NCBI RefSeq assembly: GCF_963675165.1 | Contig: NC_087381.1 | Coordinates: 2,542,001-2,606,000 of the forward strand | Origin: Halichondria panicea | Taxonomy: Eukaryota > Porifera > Demospongiae > Suberitida > Halichondriidae | Reading direction: 5' to 3' | Length of the DNA stretch: 64,000 nucleotides | Shown: positions 22,170 through 32,909 of the stretch, one piece after another | How positions within the stretch are numbered: the first letter of the stretch is position 1 | Layout: each line of letters starts with the position of its first letter | Notes under the pieces: generated by a model | What the model saw: only the letters and a program-made list of their open reading frames with translations | Told to the model about the DNA's origin: nothing | Databases searched by the model: none | Made by a program: the position numbers and the translations under genes

Positions 22170-23222
22170 CATGAAAATAAACCATGCATGCATGTATTGA
22201 TACACCTTATTCTACATTGTGTAGTTTTGAAAAAAGAGTTAGTCACTCTAACAAAGAAAAAATGGAGTTCAACTACACAGGAAGACAAGACCAAAATGCA
22301 AGAAGAGGTTGAGCTGCTCCAATCATATGCAAAATCTGTTGGGGATCTACGGTATCGTTTTGAAAACTATGGTTTTGTAGAGGCATCGAATAATATGTAT
22401 GTAAACGATTTGCTTCGCTTTCTCACTGTCAGCCCTACAGTAAGCGGCCAAACAAATGCACAAATTTCTGTTGTTTGCCTGATTGGCCATGGTTTTTCCG
22501 AGGATGGTGCCAAGCTGTTACATGAACAACCTGTTCCTGATGGAAAGGTTAAAACCCCCTGTTTAGAATTGGATTTTAACGACTGTTAAAAAAGCATGGG
22601 CAATGACAAGAATTACACACCCCATACAGTAACTAAGTATGCATCTGTTGGGGACGTGTACGCATTTCATGCCGGTATTTTGTCCCCAAAATGGATCATC
22701 GATCAGCTAAAGAAACGAGATAAAGAATGGGGCATTGATAACCTCGTGATTATTGTCCTTGATTCGTGTTATTCTGGTCAATGGGTTGCTTACTTTGCTT
22801 GGTACTTTGCTGACCACGCTAATAGTCTAGAACACACGAAAATAATCGTTCAAACTTCTTGCGGTCGTGACAAAGAGTCCTGTGGTGGCTTTTTCATCCC
22901 ATTGTGGAACAAGCTTCAGACTACAAGTGACCTTCAAACTTGGAATCGTGATCAAGTTGTTGATTCCCGAACTCGTGAACATGCACTAAAGCAACATCCC
23001 TCACTGTATTCTAATATTCCACTTACAGACATTTATGGTGGAGTACGTGAGGTAACATACCTTCTCAACACTTTTCGTTTTTTCAGTAATTCTCTCAGTG
23101 ACTTCTTTCAGAATTTACCTACAATTCGTAATGATGGGGTTCCAAACCCCCCTCTCCGATGCAGGACCAGAATTCTTGAAGAAGTCATGTTTGCCTCGAG
23201 CAAATTACATGCACCGGCATAA
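22170..23222 (+). pseudogene. Caspase-fold (peptidase C14-like) ORF with one in-frame stop between the His and Cys motifs
   Basis: Two open stretches in the same frame (to 22589 and from 22590 on) are separated by a single TAA at 22587-22589. The first half has a charged region ('KELVTLTKKKW', 'QEEVELLQSYAKSV') and then 'VVCLIGHGFSEDGA', the expected catalytic His motif. The second half has 'LVIIVLDSCYSGQW', the catalytic Cys motif in the DSCxSG form seen in metacaspase-like rather than classical caspase (QACRG) proteins. The C-terminal part is unrecognised. No intron is visible inside. A possible acceptor 'ttgtgtag' at about 22225 suggests an upstream exon, but the dispersed repeat borders it. 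It is most simply a recently disabled gene or retrocopy; stop-codon readthrough would be needed for a full product. Confidence 0.6.
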
Positions 23223-23571
23223 TAACAGTTTCAGTTTTTTTCTTGCACATAATTATAATTTATCTCTCGTATTAAATGTAAAGGCAATCGTAAAAAAAAA
23301 ATCAACGCTTATAATAGTAACACAGTAATTTATATGTTATGGTCATACAGTCATCACATAATTCATTATTATTTGTACTGTCACTATTATATTTACATGT
23401 ACCCCTATAATTAATACAATGATTATTATTCTCTTTTTATAATGTTTACATGTGTATAATACATCTCTCTCAATACGAAATGATCATAAGTTAATTATAT
23501 ACACAAATCCGAGAAGGCATGCACAAGAGCATTGATAGTTAATTTGGCCAATGCTCTGATTATTTTCACAG
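23223..23571. other. Spacer, no gene recognised
   Basis: AT-rich sequence with no structure seen apart from an A tract (about 23294-23303). Confidence 0.4.
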
Positions 23572-25398
23572 ACCATTGTATTTATTGGTTGTGGTTTTGG
23601 CTGTAGCTGTACTACTAGTGTTTCAGATTCAAGTGGAAGTGATGCACTACGCTAGTGCTGCTGTGTCAGTGTGGAACAGTACTCTTACCACAAACCCTCA
23701 AATCACAGAGTGAGTGTGTCAATGCATGTATAGCATGTCTATTTCGCAAATAATCCAATTTTAGTTTGATGATCATGCAGTGGATCCATCTCATTAGGAG
23801 AATTTGTTTAGTTGCTTAGTAACTAATTGCATGCATTGTGTGTGGCAATGTGCATTATATCACTACGGGTGGATTGGTGTTACAATGAGACATTAAGACA
23901 ACCCACTGGTGATTGACTCATCAGCGGACACGTACAGCAGTGATGGAGAGACGTGTGCTAGACCTATTTGATAAACTGTACAACATGTATGTGGTCCAGG
24001 TGAGTACTCATTGCATACGAAGTTTTGTGTCTGTGCCTCCTTAGCGCAGTCGGAAGCGTGTCAGTCTCATAATCTGAAGGTCGTGAGCCTCCTTGTTAAT
24101 GTTTCGCTCTAATTAATACGAAATATATGACTGTATAATGTACACGTATTTACAACTCCCAGCATTGAGTCTGATGGTACTGAGAGTGTTATTATAGCGG
24201 ATGAAGGGCTGGACAGTGAGGGCAGTATTGTGGGCACTTTCTCTGAACTACTCCCCTACATTGATATTGGTACTACCGTCACTGTGAGTTATGGTACTGT
24301 ATGTGTGGTTATTTGATTGCTTCCTCCGGCCAATGATATAGCGTGGAGTGAAAAGACGTGAAACATTGCTAAAAACTGTAAAGTGTACATGTTTTCAATC
24401 ATTCTCTTGATGCAGGTGTTGAGCTCATTGTGGTCCATCCTCTGACAACATGGCTGTTGCCTTATCATTCCTCTACACACTGCTGCAGCTATTCTTCAGT
24501 GGAGGGACTCAGAGGAGGTACGCCAATGTCAAATTAAAACATCACGTGGGCTTATGTTTTACATGTAAAACTGAGTTTACCCTCGCGCCCCTGGGTTTAT
24601 ACATCACCACTAGCTTCATCCCCTTCATATCACAGCAGAAATTAGTTGAGCTATCGCGCCCCAAACAAACCAGCTTGAGAGAAGAGATCCAGGGTTTAAT
24701 TGCAACCTTTGACCTTTGTCAGGCTTTGATTGCATTCTTCAAAACCACAAGATATTGAGCTGGGTTTACATTTTGATGCACTAGTTTGCTGTACTGGATA
24801 GATCTAGGTATAGAAAGCTTTCCAAGCAAGCAAATAACCGATCAAGAGCAACAGAAACGGTAGCTGCTATAATCCAAGCAAAGGTCAAGAACCCAGGACA
24901 AGATGATTAATTTTTCATTAAAAGTGACCCTGTTGACCTTAATTGGCTTACCTCCTCTGGGAGGGACTTTCCTAATCAATAGTGTAGGCTTGTAAATAGG
25001 ATATTTAAAGTACTCATTTTTAATATCGAATAGCTGGTATTTGCAGGAGACAAAATATTCGTGGTTTTCATGGTTGGAGCTCTGATCACGAATATTTACC
25101 CACGAATGAAGCGACCTTGCCTACCTTTACCTGCAGTGCAAGCAGCAACCACAAATGTTTTGCCTCCCCGAAAATTACCGGCTATACGGTACACTACATG
25201 TTAGGTTGCAGTAGCTGCCCACAGATTGTAGTTTATATCACGGGAAGAACTGGTCTTGGTCCTAGGAACTCACTCATGTTGCAATGTATTCATGACATAT
25301 AGATTGTGTTCTTGACTGCTCTGTTCTACCTGCTGAGTTACTCTGAGCAAGACTACCTCCCTGGTCATGGATTTGTTCCCTCACTTAACCCTCTCCCC
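23572..25398 (+). pseudogene. TMEM245-like membrane protein remnant (exons only in part)
   Basis: Exon-like pieces in order are 23572-23710 (membrane helix 'LVVVLAVAVLLVF' followed by 'QIQVEVMHYASAAVSVW'), about 23925-24000 ('MERRVLDLFDKLYNMYVVQ' then gtgag), about 24165-24282 ('SELLPYIDIGTTVT'), about 24415-24518 ('NMAVALSFLYTLLQLFFSGG') and 25303-25398 ('VFLTALFYLLSYSEQDYLPG'). The last two resemble the consecutive human TMEM245 segments around 'FLTTLFYLL', a polytopic membrane protein of the AI-2E/PerM type. The fourth piece has a frame break (tgg tcc atc ctc tga), no start or C-terminal half is present, and the 3' side runs into a reverse-transcriptase fragment. It is a dead fragment, or less likely a gene with unresolved exons. 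Confidence 0.5.
24036..24088 (+). tRNA. Truncated tRNA-Met (CAT anticodon), probably non-functional
   Basis: The sequence gcctccttagcgcagtcgg, then an anticodon arm 'gtcagtctcataatctgaag' with CAT, then 'gtcgtgag' follows the elongator tRNA-Met pattern (acceptor 5' strand, D arm, anticodon arm, variable loop). The T arm and the 3' acceptor strand are replaced by unrelated sequence ('cctccttgttaatg'), so a cloverleaf cannot close. It lies inside the TMEM245-like remnant, in intron-like sequence. Confidence 0.6.
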
Positions 25399-25743
25399 CA
25401 ATGATCCCACAACTGGTGCCCCAATCGAGGTCGGTGTGGACGGAGATAAGAAGAAACACGGCAAGACTTTCTCACGGCAGTAAGGTGAAGAATGGAGATG
25501 TTTGGGTCCGATAATTAAACTGTAGTAGAAAACATTTCCTATTGTTAAAGCCAATAGGCTTGTCTTAATAAGAAGGCTCCCTGCACATGTATTCTTAAGT
25601 TCAACATTAAAGTTTTGAGTGTCAACAGTAATAATTATAGTGACTAAATTATAGTGATACAATGTACATGTACTGTACAATTTCATAATTGTGCGTACAC
25701 TAGTTCATGACGTTGTGATGATATACTGTACATGCATATCTCT

Positions 25744-26445
25744 CTATAGGAGTGTGTTCCATGCAACGTTCAGACGAGCATTCTGTTTGTAGTTTCTTTC
25801 CAGTTTCCTGATGAGTGGTATGGTCGCAAGGGCGTACATGGGCATCGCAAGTGGGTCTCCCTGAGTGGTTCCCTCTTGAGATAGTAATGTGTCTCCATCC
25901 ACGAACAGTTCGGTGGGGGCTCTGTAATTGTTAATTAGTATGATGGCGAGGGGTGGACACAGTCTTTGAATATTATGAAGAGCAACTTGTCTGTTAAGCG
26001 AGTTAAAGGCGTTGCTGGCATCAACCAGGAGCACACCTTCGCTGTCATCTGATTCAAAGGAAGTTCTTACCGCATGCACTGCAGCTTCAATTCCAGCGAT
26101 CTGTCCCCCACACAGTTGAAGACATCCAGCGGTGTCTTGTATGTCCTGCCTAGTAATGGAGAGGACTGCTTTAGCAATAATCCATCAGGCAGTGTCTTCA
26201 ACACCTATAGGACGTACACCTGGGGTTTTGTCCAGGGCGATAAGCCTGCAGGCAAGTAGGGGTGAGATAGATTTGGGATCAATATAAGATGTGCAGATCC
26301 TCCTTGCTGCCAGACTGAGCGAGTTGCATATGTCAGCAGAGGCACCTTTATATGATGTACATATTCTTCTCCAATCGTGTGCGTCTATGCCCGATGGTCC
26401 CGCTGAGCCGGTGGTCCTCAATGCGTTATACCGCTACGTCTTCTG
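25744..26445 (-). pseudogene. Reverse-transcriptase fragment (LINE-like retroelement), one TGA stop
   Basis: On the minus strand, a continuous frame is interrupted only by TGA at about 26185-26187, exactly where an Arg codon (CGA) would be expected ('GVEDTA*WIIAKAVLSI'). RT blocks are visible: 'RLIALDKTPGVRPIGV', then 'GVLLVDASNAFNSLNR' (catalytic Asp block A), then 'QEGTTQGDPLAM' (block B). The frame leaves the RT fold before a YADD box, so the catalytic centre is incomplete. Upstream is closed by TAG near 26435. It is an old truncated insertion, and the retroelement clade cannot be settled by eye. Confidence 0.7.
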
Positions 26446-28540
26446 CAACGTAATGTTATTTATTATAAACGTACGTGGTTTTTCATACAAAAACGTACGT
26501 GCCAGGTTATATATATCTGAAACACCTAGCAAGTGACAGAGAGACTTGCACAAAAAGCGTATCTGGCTAATTATTACATTAAGAATAGATTGGTTTACTG
26601 CTATAAATACATCTATGTATCGATCTCGTCTTCCACATTGTCTAATTGTGTATAATTATATATCATCCGACTAGAAAAACATTTGCAATGTGAAAAATTG
26701 CTAGAATTGGTCGGGGGAACCACCAAAAAGCGTGGAAACAAGAAATCAGACGAGAGCATAACTCCAATCCGTCACTGTTATAATTGTACATATAATTTTA
26801 GTAGGATTATAATGATCACATTAAAAGGTGGTTCATAGGACAACAACTTCAAAATTGAAGCAATTGAGGAAGCACTTGACCTTAAGCTTAGTGTGCGAAC
26901 ATGGTACATTTAGTTTCATTTGATGAGAACCCACAATCATATACACATAGCTGCATGTGTCGACTGATTGTGGTGAATACGGCAAAATTAACAATCTTAT
27001 GGGACAATGCCGAGGTAATATTAATTAGCTCCACGGCCTAAAGTAGGTGTATATTTCTGATATGACATCCCTTCTCTGTTTGAAAAACAAAAGATGTTCC
27101 TGGAGAGAATAACTTCATGTGTCTGACTAGGATACTGTATCCCTAAAAAGTAAGTAAGGATTAATTATTCATTTTTATGTGATTAGGACACATCAAAAAA
27201 CCAGAGAAAGTTTCCATATCTATGGAAAGACCAATCAAATTTTATGTTGAAAAGGGTTGATTTTGTTATTCAGAAGCACCTGGTGAATCCCTTGTTATTC
27301 ATAAATGCAGACTTCTGAATTATATTACTTTTAGTTTCATGTCAACCCACATACATGCATCTAGTTGTGGTGAATGGTAGCCTCGAATCCAGGCCGGTTA
27401 GTATTTTAATCGGCCGGCCTGGATTCGAGGCTAGGTGAATGGTGGTCTAGCTTAAGGGCCACTATGCATGCATCAGGCATTTATTTTGTTGCACTGTGAA
27501 AGTTGTACGTGTCCCCCTACAGGGATCAGGTGATGCCTGTATATCAGTGACTATCCTGCCGTACCCAATGAACTAGCCGCTGCTTTCGTCCTAACCATGC
27601 ACTATAATTATTATGGTACGTTAAAATAATAAGTAATGGATACGAGTATTACTATGTACGAAAAGCAAACTGATATGAGACAGTAGTAATTAATGCACAT
27701 CATGCACGGTAGATTGTACACTCTAAAAAACGACCATCGCACATTCTATATACCGTATAGCTGGTTATTTTCTTCGATTTATAGAGCATCACACGAAAAT
27801 GAAATTATTGCACTGCAATAGGTTCAACATCACTATAATTATTGAGCTGTATGAATATTTAAAATACGCAAATGGTAGTTCATACAAAATAATTTGCACT
27901 AATGAAAATTACCCGCTATATATACGGTACTAAGAAAAGGACGAAAATATAGGTGCAGTCAGACGATAAGACAGTTATCATGCACCTCTGTGTTGAAAAG
28001 CCCTTTCCCATGTTAAGTGACGTACATATACGTAGCACTTTCGTTAGTATTAAAAAGGTTCATGGGACAACAATTCTATCGATTATTCGGAAGCAATTGA
28101 GGAAGCACTTGAGAAGCTTGTGAAACATTCAGAAACGTGGTTACTGTAGCTATAGGTGTAAACTTTTAATTTCATTTGAGAATATCATATACATGATGAT
28201 GTAGCTGCAGCCATGCTTGTGTTGATGCCACAGATAATAACTGAAGCATTTGATGATTGTAAAGCATTCAAAAATGCAGCCCTACTGTGTGCAAACTTTT
28301 AGTTTCATTTGAGAATATCGTATACATGATGATGTAGCTGCAGCCATGCTTGTGTCAATGCCACAGATTATAACTTCCAAATAATTGATTGTTCAGAAGC
28401 ACTTGATGAATATTTGCATTCAGAAATGCAGCCCTACTGTGTGCGTGCTTATAGTTTCATGTGAGAAGTCAATAAATGTAGCTGCTTGTGTCAATGCAAC
28501 AGATTGTAGTGAATTCGAATTTGAATTGAATGGTTTAGCC
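26446..28540 (+). other. 5' flank of transporter E: duplicated modules, hairpin and MITE
   Basis: No gene. From 26746 it repeats the layout of 14399-15972: the foldback hairpin (27378-27433), the TACCGTATA MITE (27747-27932), and transporter upstream modules at about 26850-27000, 27270-27370, 28080-28230, 28240-28370 and 28380-28520. One more tandem module is present here than in block 1. The stretch 26660-26785 reappears inverted at 39309-39425. Confidence 0.6.
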
Positions 28541-30058
28541 ATGAAGTGCAAGTACAGAGTGAGATGGTTCTATTCTAAAGGAGCTCTACTTGTTCTGTTC
28601 TGGTTACTGCTTATCACCTTTGTCATCATATCAATGATGAGTGTCTTGCCTTCCATAAAATATTCAACAGATGGCTATTGGATATACGGTGTTTTATTGC
28701 TTCTGTCAATTTTGACGGTGCCACTAACAGGATGGCTGGCTGACACAAAGTTTGGAAACTATAAAGTAGTAAGATTTGGTGTATTGCTTTTATTCCTTGC
28801 TACTGTTTTTAATTGCTTCTATCACTTAATTGCACCGTTTGTAGGTAACGCTTTGGTTCTGAAATTGTTTTTGTTTCTGATTTACGTTTTTTTTATTGTA
28901 GGAGGTGTTGGTTGCTCTTTAGTATTGTTTCAACTTGGTATGGATCAAATGCCTGATGCTTCAAGCTCGAGCATTAGCAGCTTTATCACTTGGTTTGTAT
29001 GTTGTGCTGTATTGGGATCCGACTTAAGCGATATTTTATATACTTTGAAGGTATACTGTTTGGATGTTTCATTGCGTACCAACTACCAACAGGTTTGGAG
29101 CTTGTTTCTTGTTCTGTCTTTAAGCTGTGTTCTTATTTCGGATTTTTGTCTCTCCAAAAATTGGCTAATAATTGAACCAAAGTCACCAAACTCCCTCAGA
29201 ACCATCTACCAAGTTCTCAAGTTTGCAGCCAAGCACAAAACTCCCCTCAATCGCAGTGCTCTCACATACTGGGAGGAAGACATACCTTCAAGAATGGATC
29301 TGGGAAAGTCGAGATATGGTGGTCCATTCACTACAGAGCAAGTTGAAGATGTAAAGACTATGTTTCGTATTTTCCTGGTAGGCTTGTCGTTAATGGTGAT
29401 TGGCTTGTCTACTAGCTTGCATCCACACGATTTTGATATACCCAGTGGTCTGAACATATGTAATGCACAAATAGTGAGATTATTTTCATATAATGAGAAT
29501 TTATGTTTCATACTTTGGACTTTATTGCACGAGTTTCTAATATTTCCACTGCTTAGAGACAGGCTTCCAAGTATTCTAAAGAGAATAGGAATTGCTTCTT
29601 TTCTTTTTGTTGTCGTTAGTTTGATATGCTTGATTCTGAAGCTCATTAATTATCACTTTGAAGGAGGTTTGATAGCAATTGATTGGACTGTTTCTGTACT
29701 TTACAGAATAATGCAAGGATTGATTACTCAAACTTTTGCCACTTCAGTAGTTGAATTTATTTGTTCCCAATCACCATACAGCATGAGAGGTCTTCTCACA
29801 GCATGTATAGCCATCTTAGTTACTTTGTCTCTCATACTCAGTTCTGGTACAAATTCTTTATTGGAGAAGTATACTTGTGAGGCAAGTGGGTGTTTTCCTG
29901 TGTCTTGGTGCGTGAAAGTAACTCTAAGCAGTATTGGACTAATCTTTTACTGTGTTGTGGCTCGTCGGTACAAGAGAAGAGTGAGGGGAGATGGTTATTT
30001 TGCACAGACAATTGTGGAAGAAGTTTACGATCGTTATCTTACTCCAAGAGACAACTAG
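28541..30058 (+). CDS. POT/PTR-family (SLC15-like) transporter, type I, intact (copy E)
   Basis: A single-exon gene of 505 aa and the nearest relative of copy B. It shares the type I N-terminal loop ('MMSVLPS', 'KYSTDGYW'), the loop motif (GWLADTKFGNYKVVRFG), the central charged loop, 'EFICSQSPYSMRG' and the basic tail. The frame is open for 156 nt further upstream to an earlier ATG at 28385, but that stretch is the repeated 5' module and is not coding in copies B or G. I therefore take the conserved ATG at 28541 ('gccATGa'). No lesion seen. Substrate unknown, as for copy B. Confidence 0.8.
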   Translation: MKCKYRVRWFYSKGALLVLFWLLLITFVIISMMSVLPSIKYSTDGYWIYGVLLLLSILTVPLTGWLADTKFGNYKVVRFGVLLLFLATVFNCFYHLIAPFVGNALVLKLFLFLIYVFFIVGGVGCSLVLFQLGMDQMPDASSSSISSFITWFVCCAVLGSDLSDILYTLKVYCLDVSLRTNYQQVWSLFLVLSLSCVLISDFCLSKNWLIIEPKSPNSLRTIYQVLKFAAKHKTPLNRSALTYWEEDIPSRMDLGKSRYGGPFTTEQVEDVKTMFRIFLVGLSLMVIGLSTSLHPHDFDIPSGLNICNAQIVRLFSYNENLCFILWTLLHEFLIFPLLRDRLPSILKRIGIASFLFVVVSLICLILKLINYHFEGGLIAIDWTVSVLYRIMQGLITQTFATSVVEFICSQSPYSMRGLLTACIAILVTLSLILSSGTNSLLEKYTCEASGCFPVSWCVKVTLSSIGLIFYCVVARRYKRRVRGDGYFAQTIVEEVYDRYLTPRDN

Positions 30059-31152
30059 CTATTGACAGACTGTAACATGCATATAATTGGTATTACAACA
30101 TTAGCAGTCATTAGTATTAGTGCATGAATACTCACTCGTTGCTTTGCTGATCATGATTAGATTTGTGTATGTGCGCATGCTTTAATGTATAATTTTTATG
30201 GTCCAAGCGACCTCACTCAACGATTCCCCCTCCTTTTCTATAGTGTCGTAACCAGTAGAACACATGCATGCATCCATAAATTATTGCTATTCTTGTTGGG
30301 TATAGGGTAGGACAGTCACGGATATGCTGGGCCTCACCAGATCCTAGGGGGACATGTACAATTTTCACACTGCAACAAATTGCCTGGTGCATGGTGGCCA
30401 CTATATATGCACCAGGCAACTTTCAGGCACTGATTTGTTGCCTGCACTGTTATAAGCAACCAGTTAGGGGTTGGTAGATTATGCTGGTATAATTTTTGTC
30501 ATAATAGGCACATTTTTTGGTAAGAATTATGCTGGCATAATGGGCACCTTTAGAATTATGAGAATTAGGTTTGGAGGTTAATTATCTCCTTGGCATTCTA
30601 GATAGAGTCATGCATGTGTGGCCATTATTTATAGTTCGATGTTACTTGTGCGACAACATGGAGTTTATGTTGTGATTTCTTATGGAGGAATAATGAGGAA
30701 TGGATATTTGAGTTGAAAAGAATAATGCTGCTAACATGAGCTTAATTTTTTTTAATGCACATGCATGCACAGTAGATTTAACACTCGTTATGACAAAACA
30801 GCGACCATTAAATTTCTACCATAATTTATAGCGGATTATTTTCGTATGATAGAAAGTACATTTCGTTTTGTAGAATTGCACTGCAATTGGTTCAACGTCA
30901 CTATATTGAGCTGTACAAATATTAAATGAGTATCAGTTCATACACAAATTTGCACCAATGAAAACTACCCACTATACGGTACTAAGAAAATAGCACTTTC
31001 ATGAGTATTCATCACTGTTAAAAAGGTTTATAGAAGTTCTTCATTGATTTATTTGGAAGCAATTGAGGAAGCACTTCACGCTTGTGAATCATACCTACTG
31101 TGCAAACATTTAGTTTCATTTGAGAAAACCCACAATCTTATATTAATTATCT
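30059..31152. other. Spacer between copies E and F
   Basis: No gene. It contains the block-2 version of the 18375 palindrome (about 30391-30418), a TACCGTATA-type MITE (about 30822-30980) and one upstream module (about 31050-31140). Confidence 0.5.
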
Positions 31153-31660
31153 AAAAGGAGCCCTACTTGTTCTGTTCTGGTTTCTGCTTATTATCTTTGT
31201 CATCGTATCAATGATGAGTGTCTTGCTAATTGCTTTTATAGTTTAATTGCACCGTTTGTAGATAGTGCTTTGGTTCTGAAATCGTTAATTTTGTGTTTGT
31301 GATCTAAAAAAAAATTAGTATTGTTTCAACTGGGTGTGGATCAGATGCCTGATGCTTCAAGCTCCAGCATTAGCAGCTTTATCACTTGGTTTGTATGTTG
31401 TGGTATATCGGGAACCTATGCGGTGTTTTATATACTCTAAAGGCTTATACTGTTTGAATGACTCTTTGGTACATGCACTGTTTGGATGTTTCATTGTATT
31501 CCAACTACCAACAGGTTTGGAGCTTGCTTCTTGTTAAGCTGTGCTCTTATTTCGGATTTTTGCCTCTCTACTAATAATTGAACAAAAGTCACCAAACTCT
31601 CTCAAAACAAACTCCATCTACCATGTTCTCAAGTTTGCAACCAAGCACAACATGTGTTAT
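31153..31660 (+). pseudogene. Internally deleted transporter copy (copy F)
   Basis: It begins within 'KGALLVLFWFLL', has the same MMSVL-to-'CFYSLIAPF' deletion as copy C, and loses the membrane segment after 'LVLKS' (an A run replaces it). It continues as 'LVLFQLGVDQMPDASSSSISS', 'YQQVWSLLLV' and 'IEQKSPNSLKT', then ends. There are multiple frame breaks. Confidence 0.8.
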
Positions 31661-32909
31661 TATAATTATAACCGTATCACTGGAAAGTTTGGTGGGTGTT
31701 TTAATTCGGCCATTACATCCTCATATTTAACGCAGTTCTCGATCTTTAAACAGGCCCAGTTATAATTATACTGTATACACTGTATCCTCTATAACTGTAT
31801 CCAGCTATTATAACGTCCAGGTTTTTCGCATAATTGTGATAGTTCTTTTGTTGTTAAACTGTCTGTATAATTATAGGACGTCATAGCTTACATATATAAT
31901 TAGTAACTGGATCGAAACCATACATATACTGTCTAGTAAATTGACCACAGAAACATGTCACTATATAAGCAATGATTTGAAGTATTGGGTGGAGGGTGGG
32001 CTCCAGTCAAAAAGGTCACTTTACCCCAGTGCAACATGCCATAATTATTATACGCACTGCTCTTCCTTTGATCTCAGAGGTCAAAAGGCAACAAGTATAC
32101 ACATTCACAACATGAAAAATAACTGAGTCAAATTAATTTCTGCAGTTGTGCTCTAATTATAGCATCAAACAGTCAGTTAGTAAATACTCTTTCAACAACT
32201 GCTGATGTGATGGCTGCATGCATGTACTGTACTAGCAACACAATGCAATTTGCCACTAGTGAGAAAATTGCTAGAATGCTCACATATAAGGATGTTCTGG
32301 ATCTTCATGCATATAATCATGTGCTAAGATCCATGAAGTAGTGATAATACTGAGTGCATGGGAAAGGTTTATGGTTAGCATACATATTGAACCACATCAA
32401 AAAAAGAGAAAGATAACACCACCTTTGTATTGAAAGGTTCTTTGGGAAACTTCCCCGGTAAGTGAATTTGATGTGGCTATTATAATAATAGCACTTTCAA
32501 ATTGGGGAAATTTCGCTTGTGAATCAATTGATTTTCAATGCACATGCATGCAGGCTAATGAATTTTAATGAGGCTCATCATTCAATATATACCGTTAGCA
32601 AGAAATATAAAATTTGTTCCGTTTTATCGAGGTTTGCTAATCAATAATACACACAACACAACACTCGTTTTTACACCGCCAATAAGAAAGTTAGACCTTA
32701 TGTTGAAAGCCTTTCCAAAGCCTTTTGGAAAACCTTCCAATGCAGATACAGCACTTGGTGAATACATGTGTGAATCATTGGAATTGCTGCCTCACTCTAT
32801 ATGGCATACTTTTAGTTTCATTTGGAAATCATATAAATCTATAGCTATACTTGTGCCATGCCATAATATAGCTATAGTGGATACAGTGAAATTGAACACA
32901 TGGTAAGCC
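31661..32909. other. Spacer and 5' flank of transporter G
   Basis: No gene. Mostly collinear with 19966-20935. A single upstream module at about 32745-32825 ('cagcacttggtgaatacatg', 'attgctgcctcactctatat') lies just ahead of G. Confidence 0.45.

Noticed and set aside
22587-22589. Intron or two separate genes at the stop in the caspase-like ORF
   Set aside because: No GT/AG pair removes the stop in frame, and the two halves continue in the same frame with catalytic motifs split between them.
24036-24088. Functional tRNA-Met gene
   Set aside because: The T arm and 3' acceptor strand are missing.
28385-28540. Upstream ATG of transporter copy E
   Set aside because: The extra 52 codons come from the repeated 5' module and are not conserved as protein in copies B or G; the ATG at 28541 is conserved.
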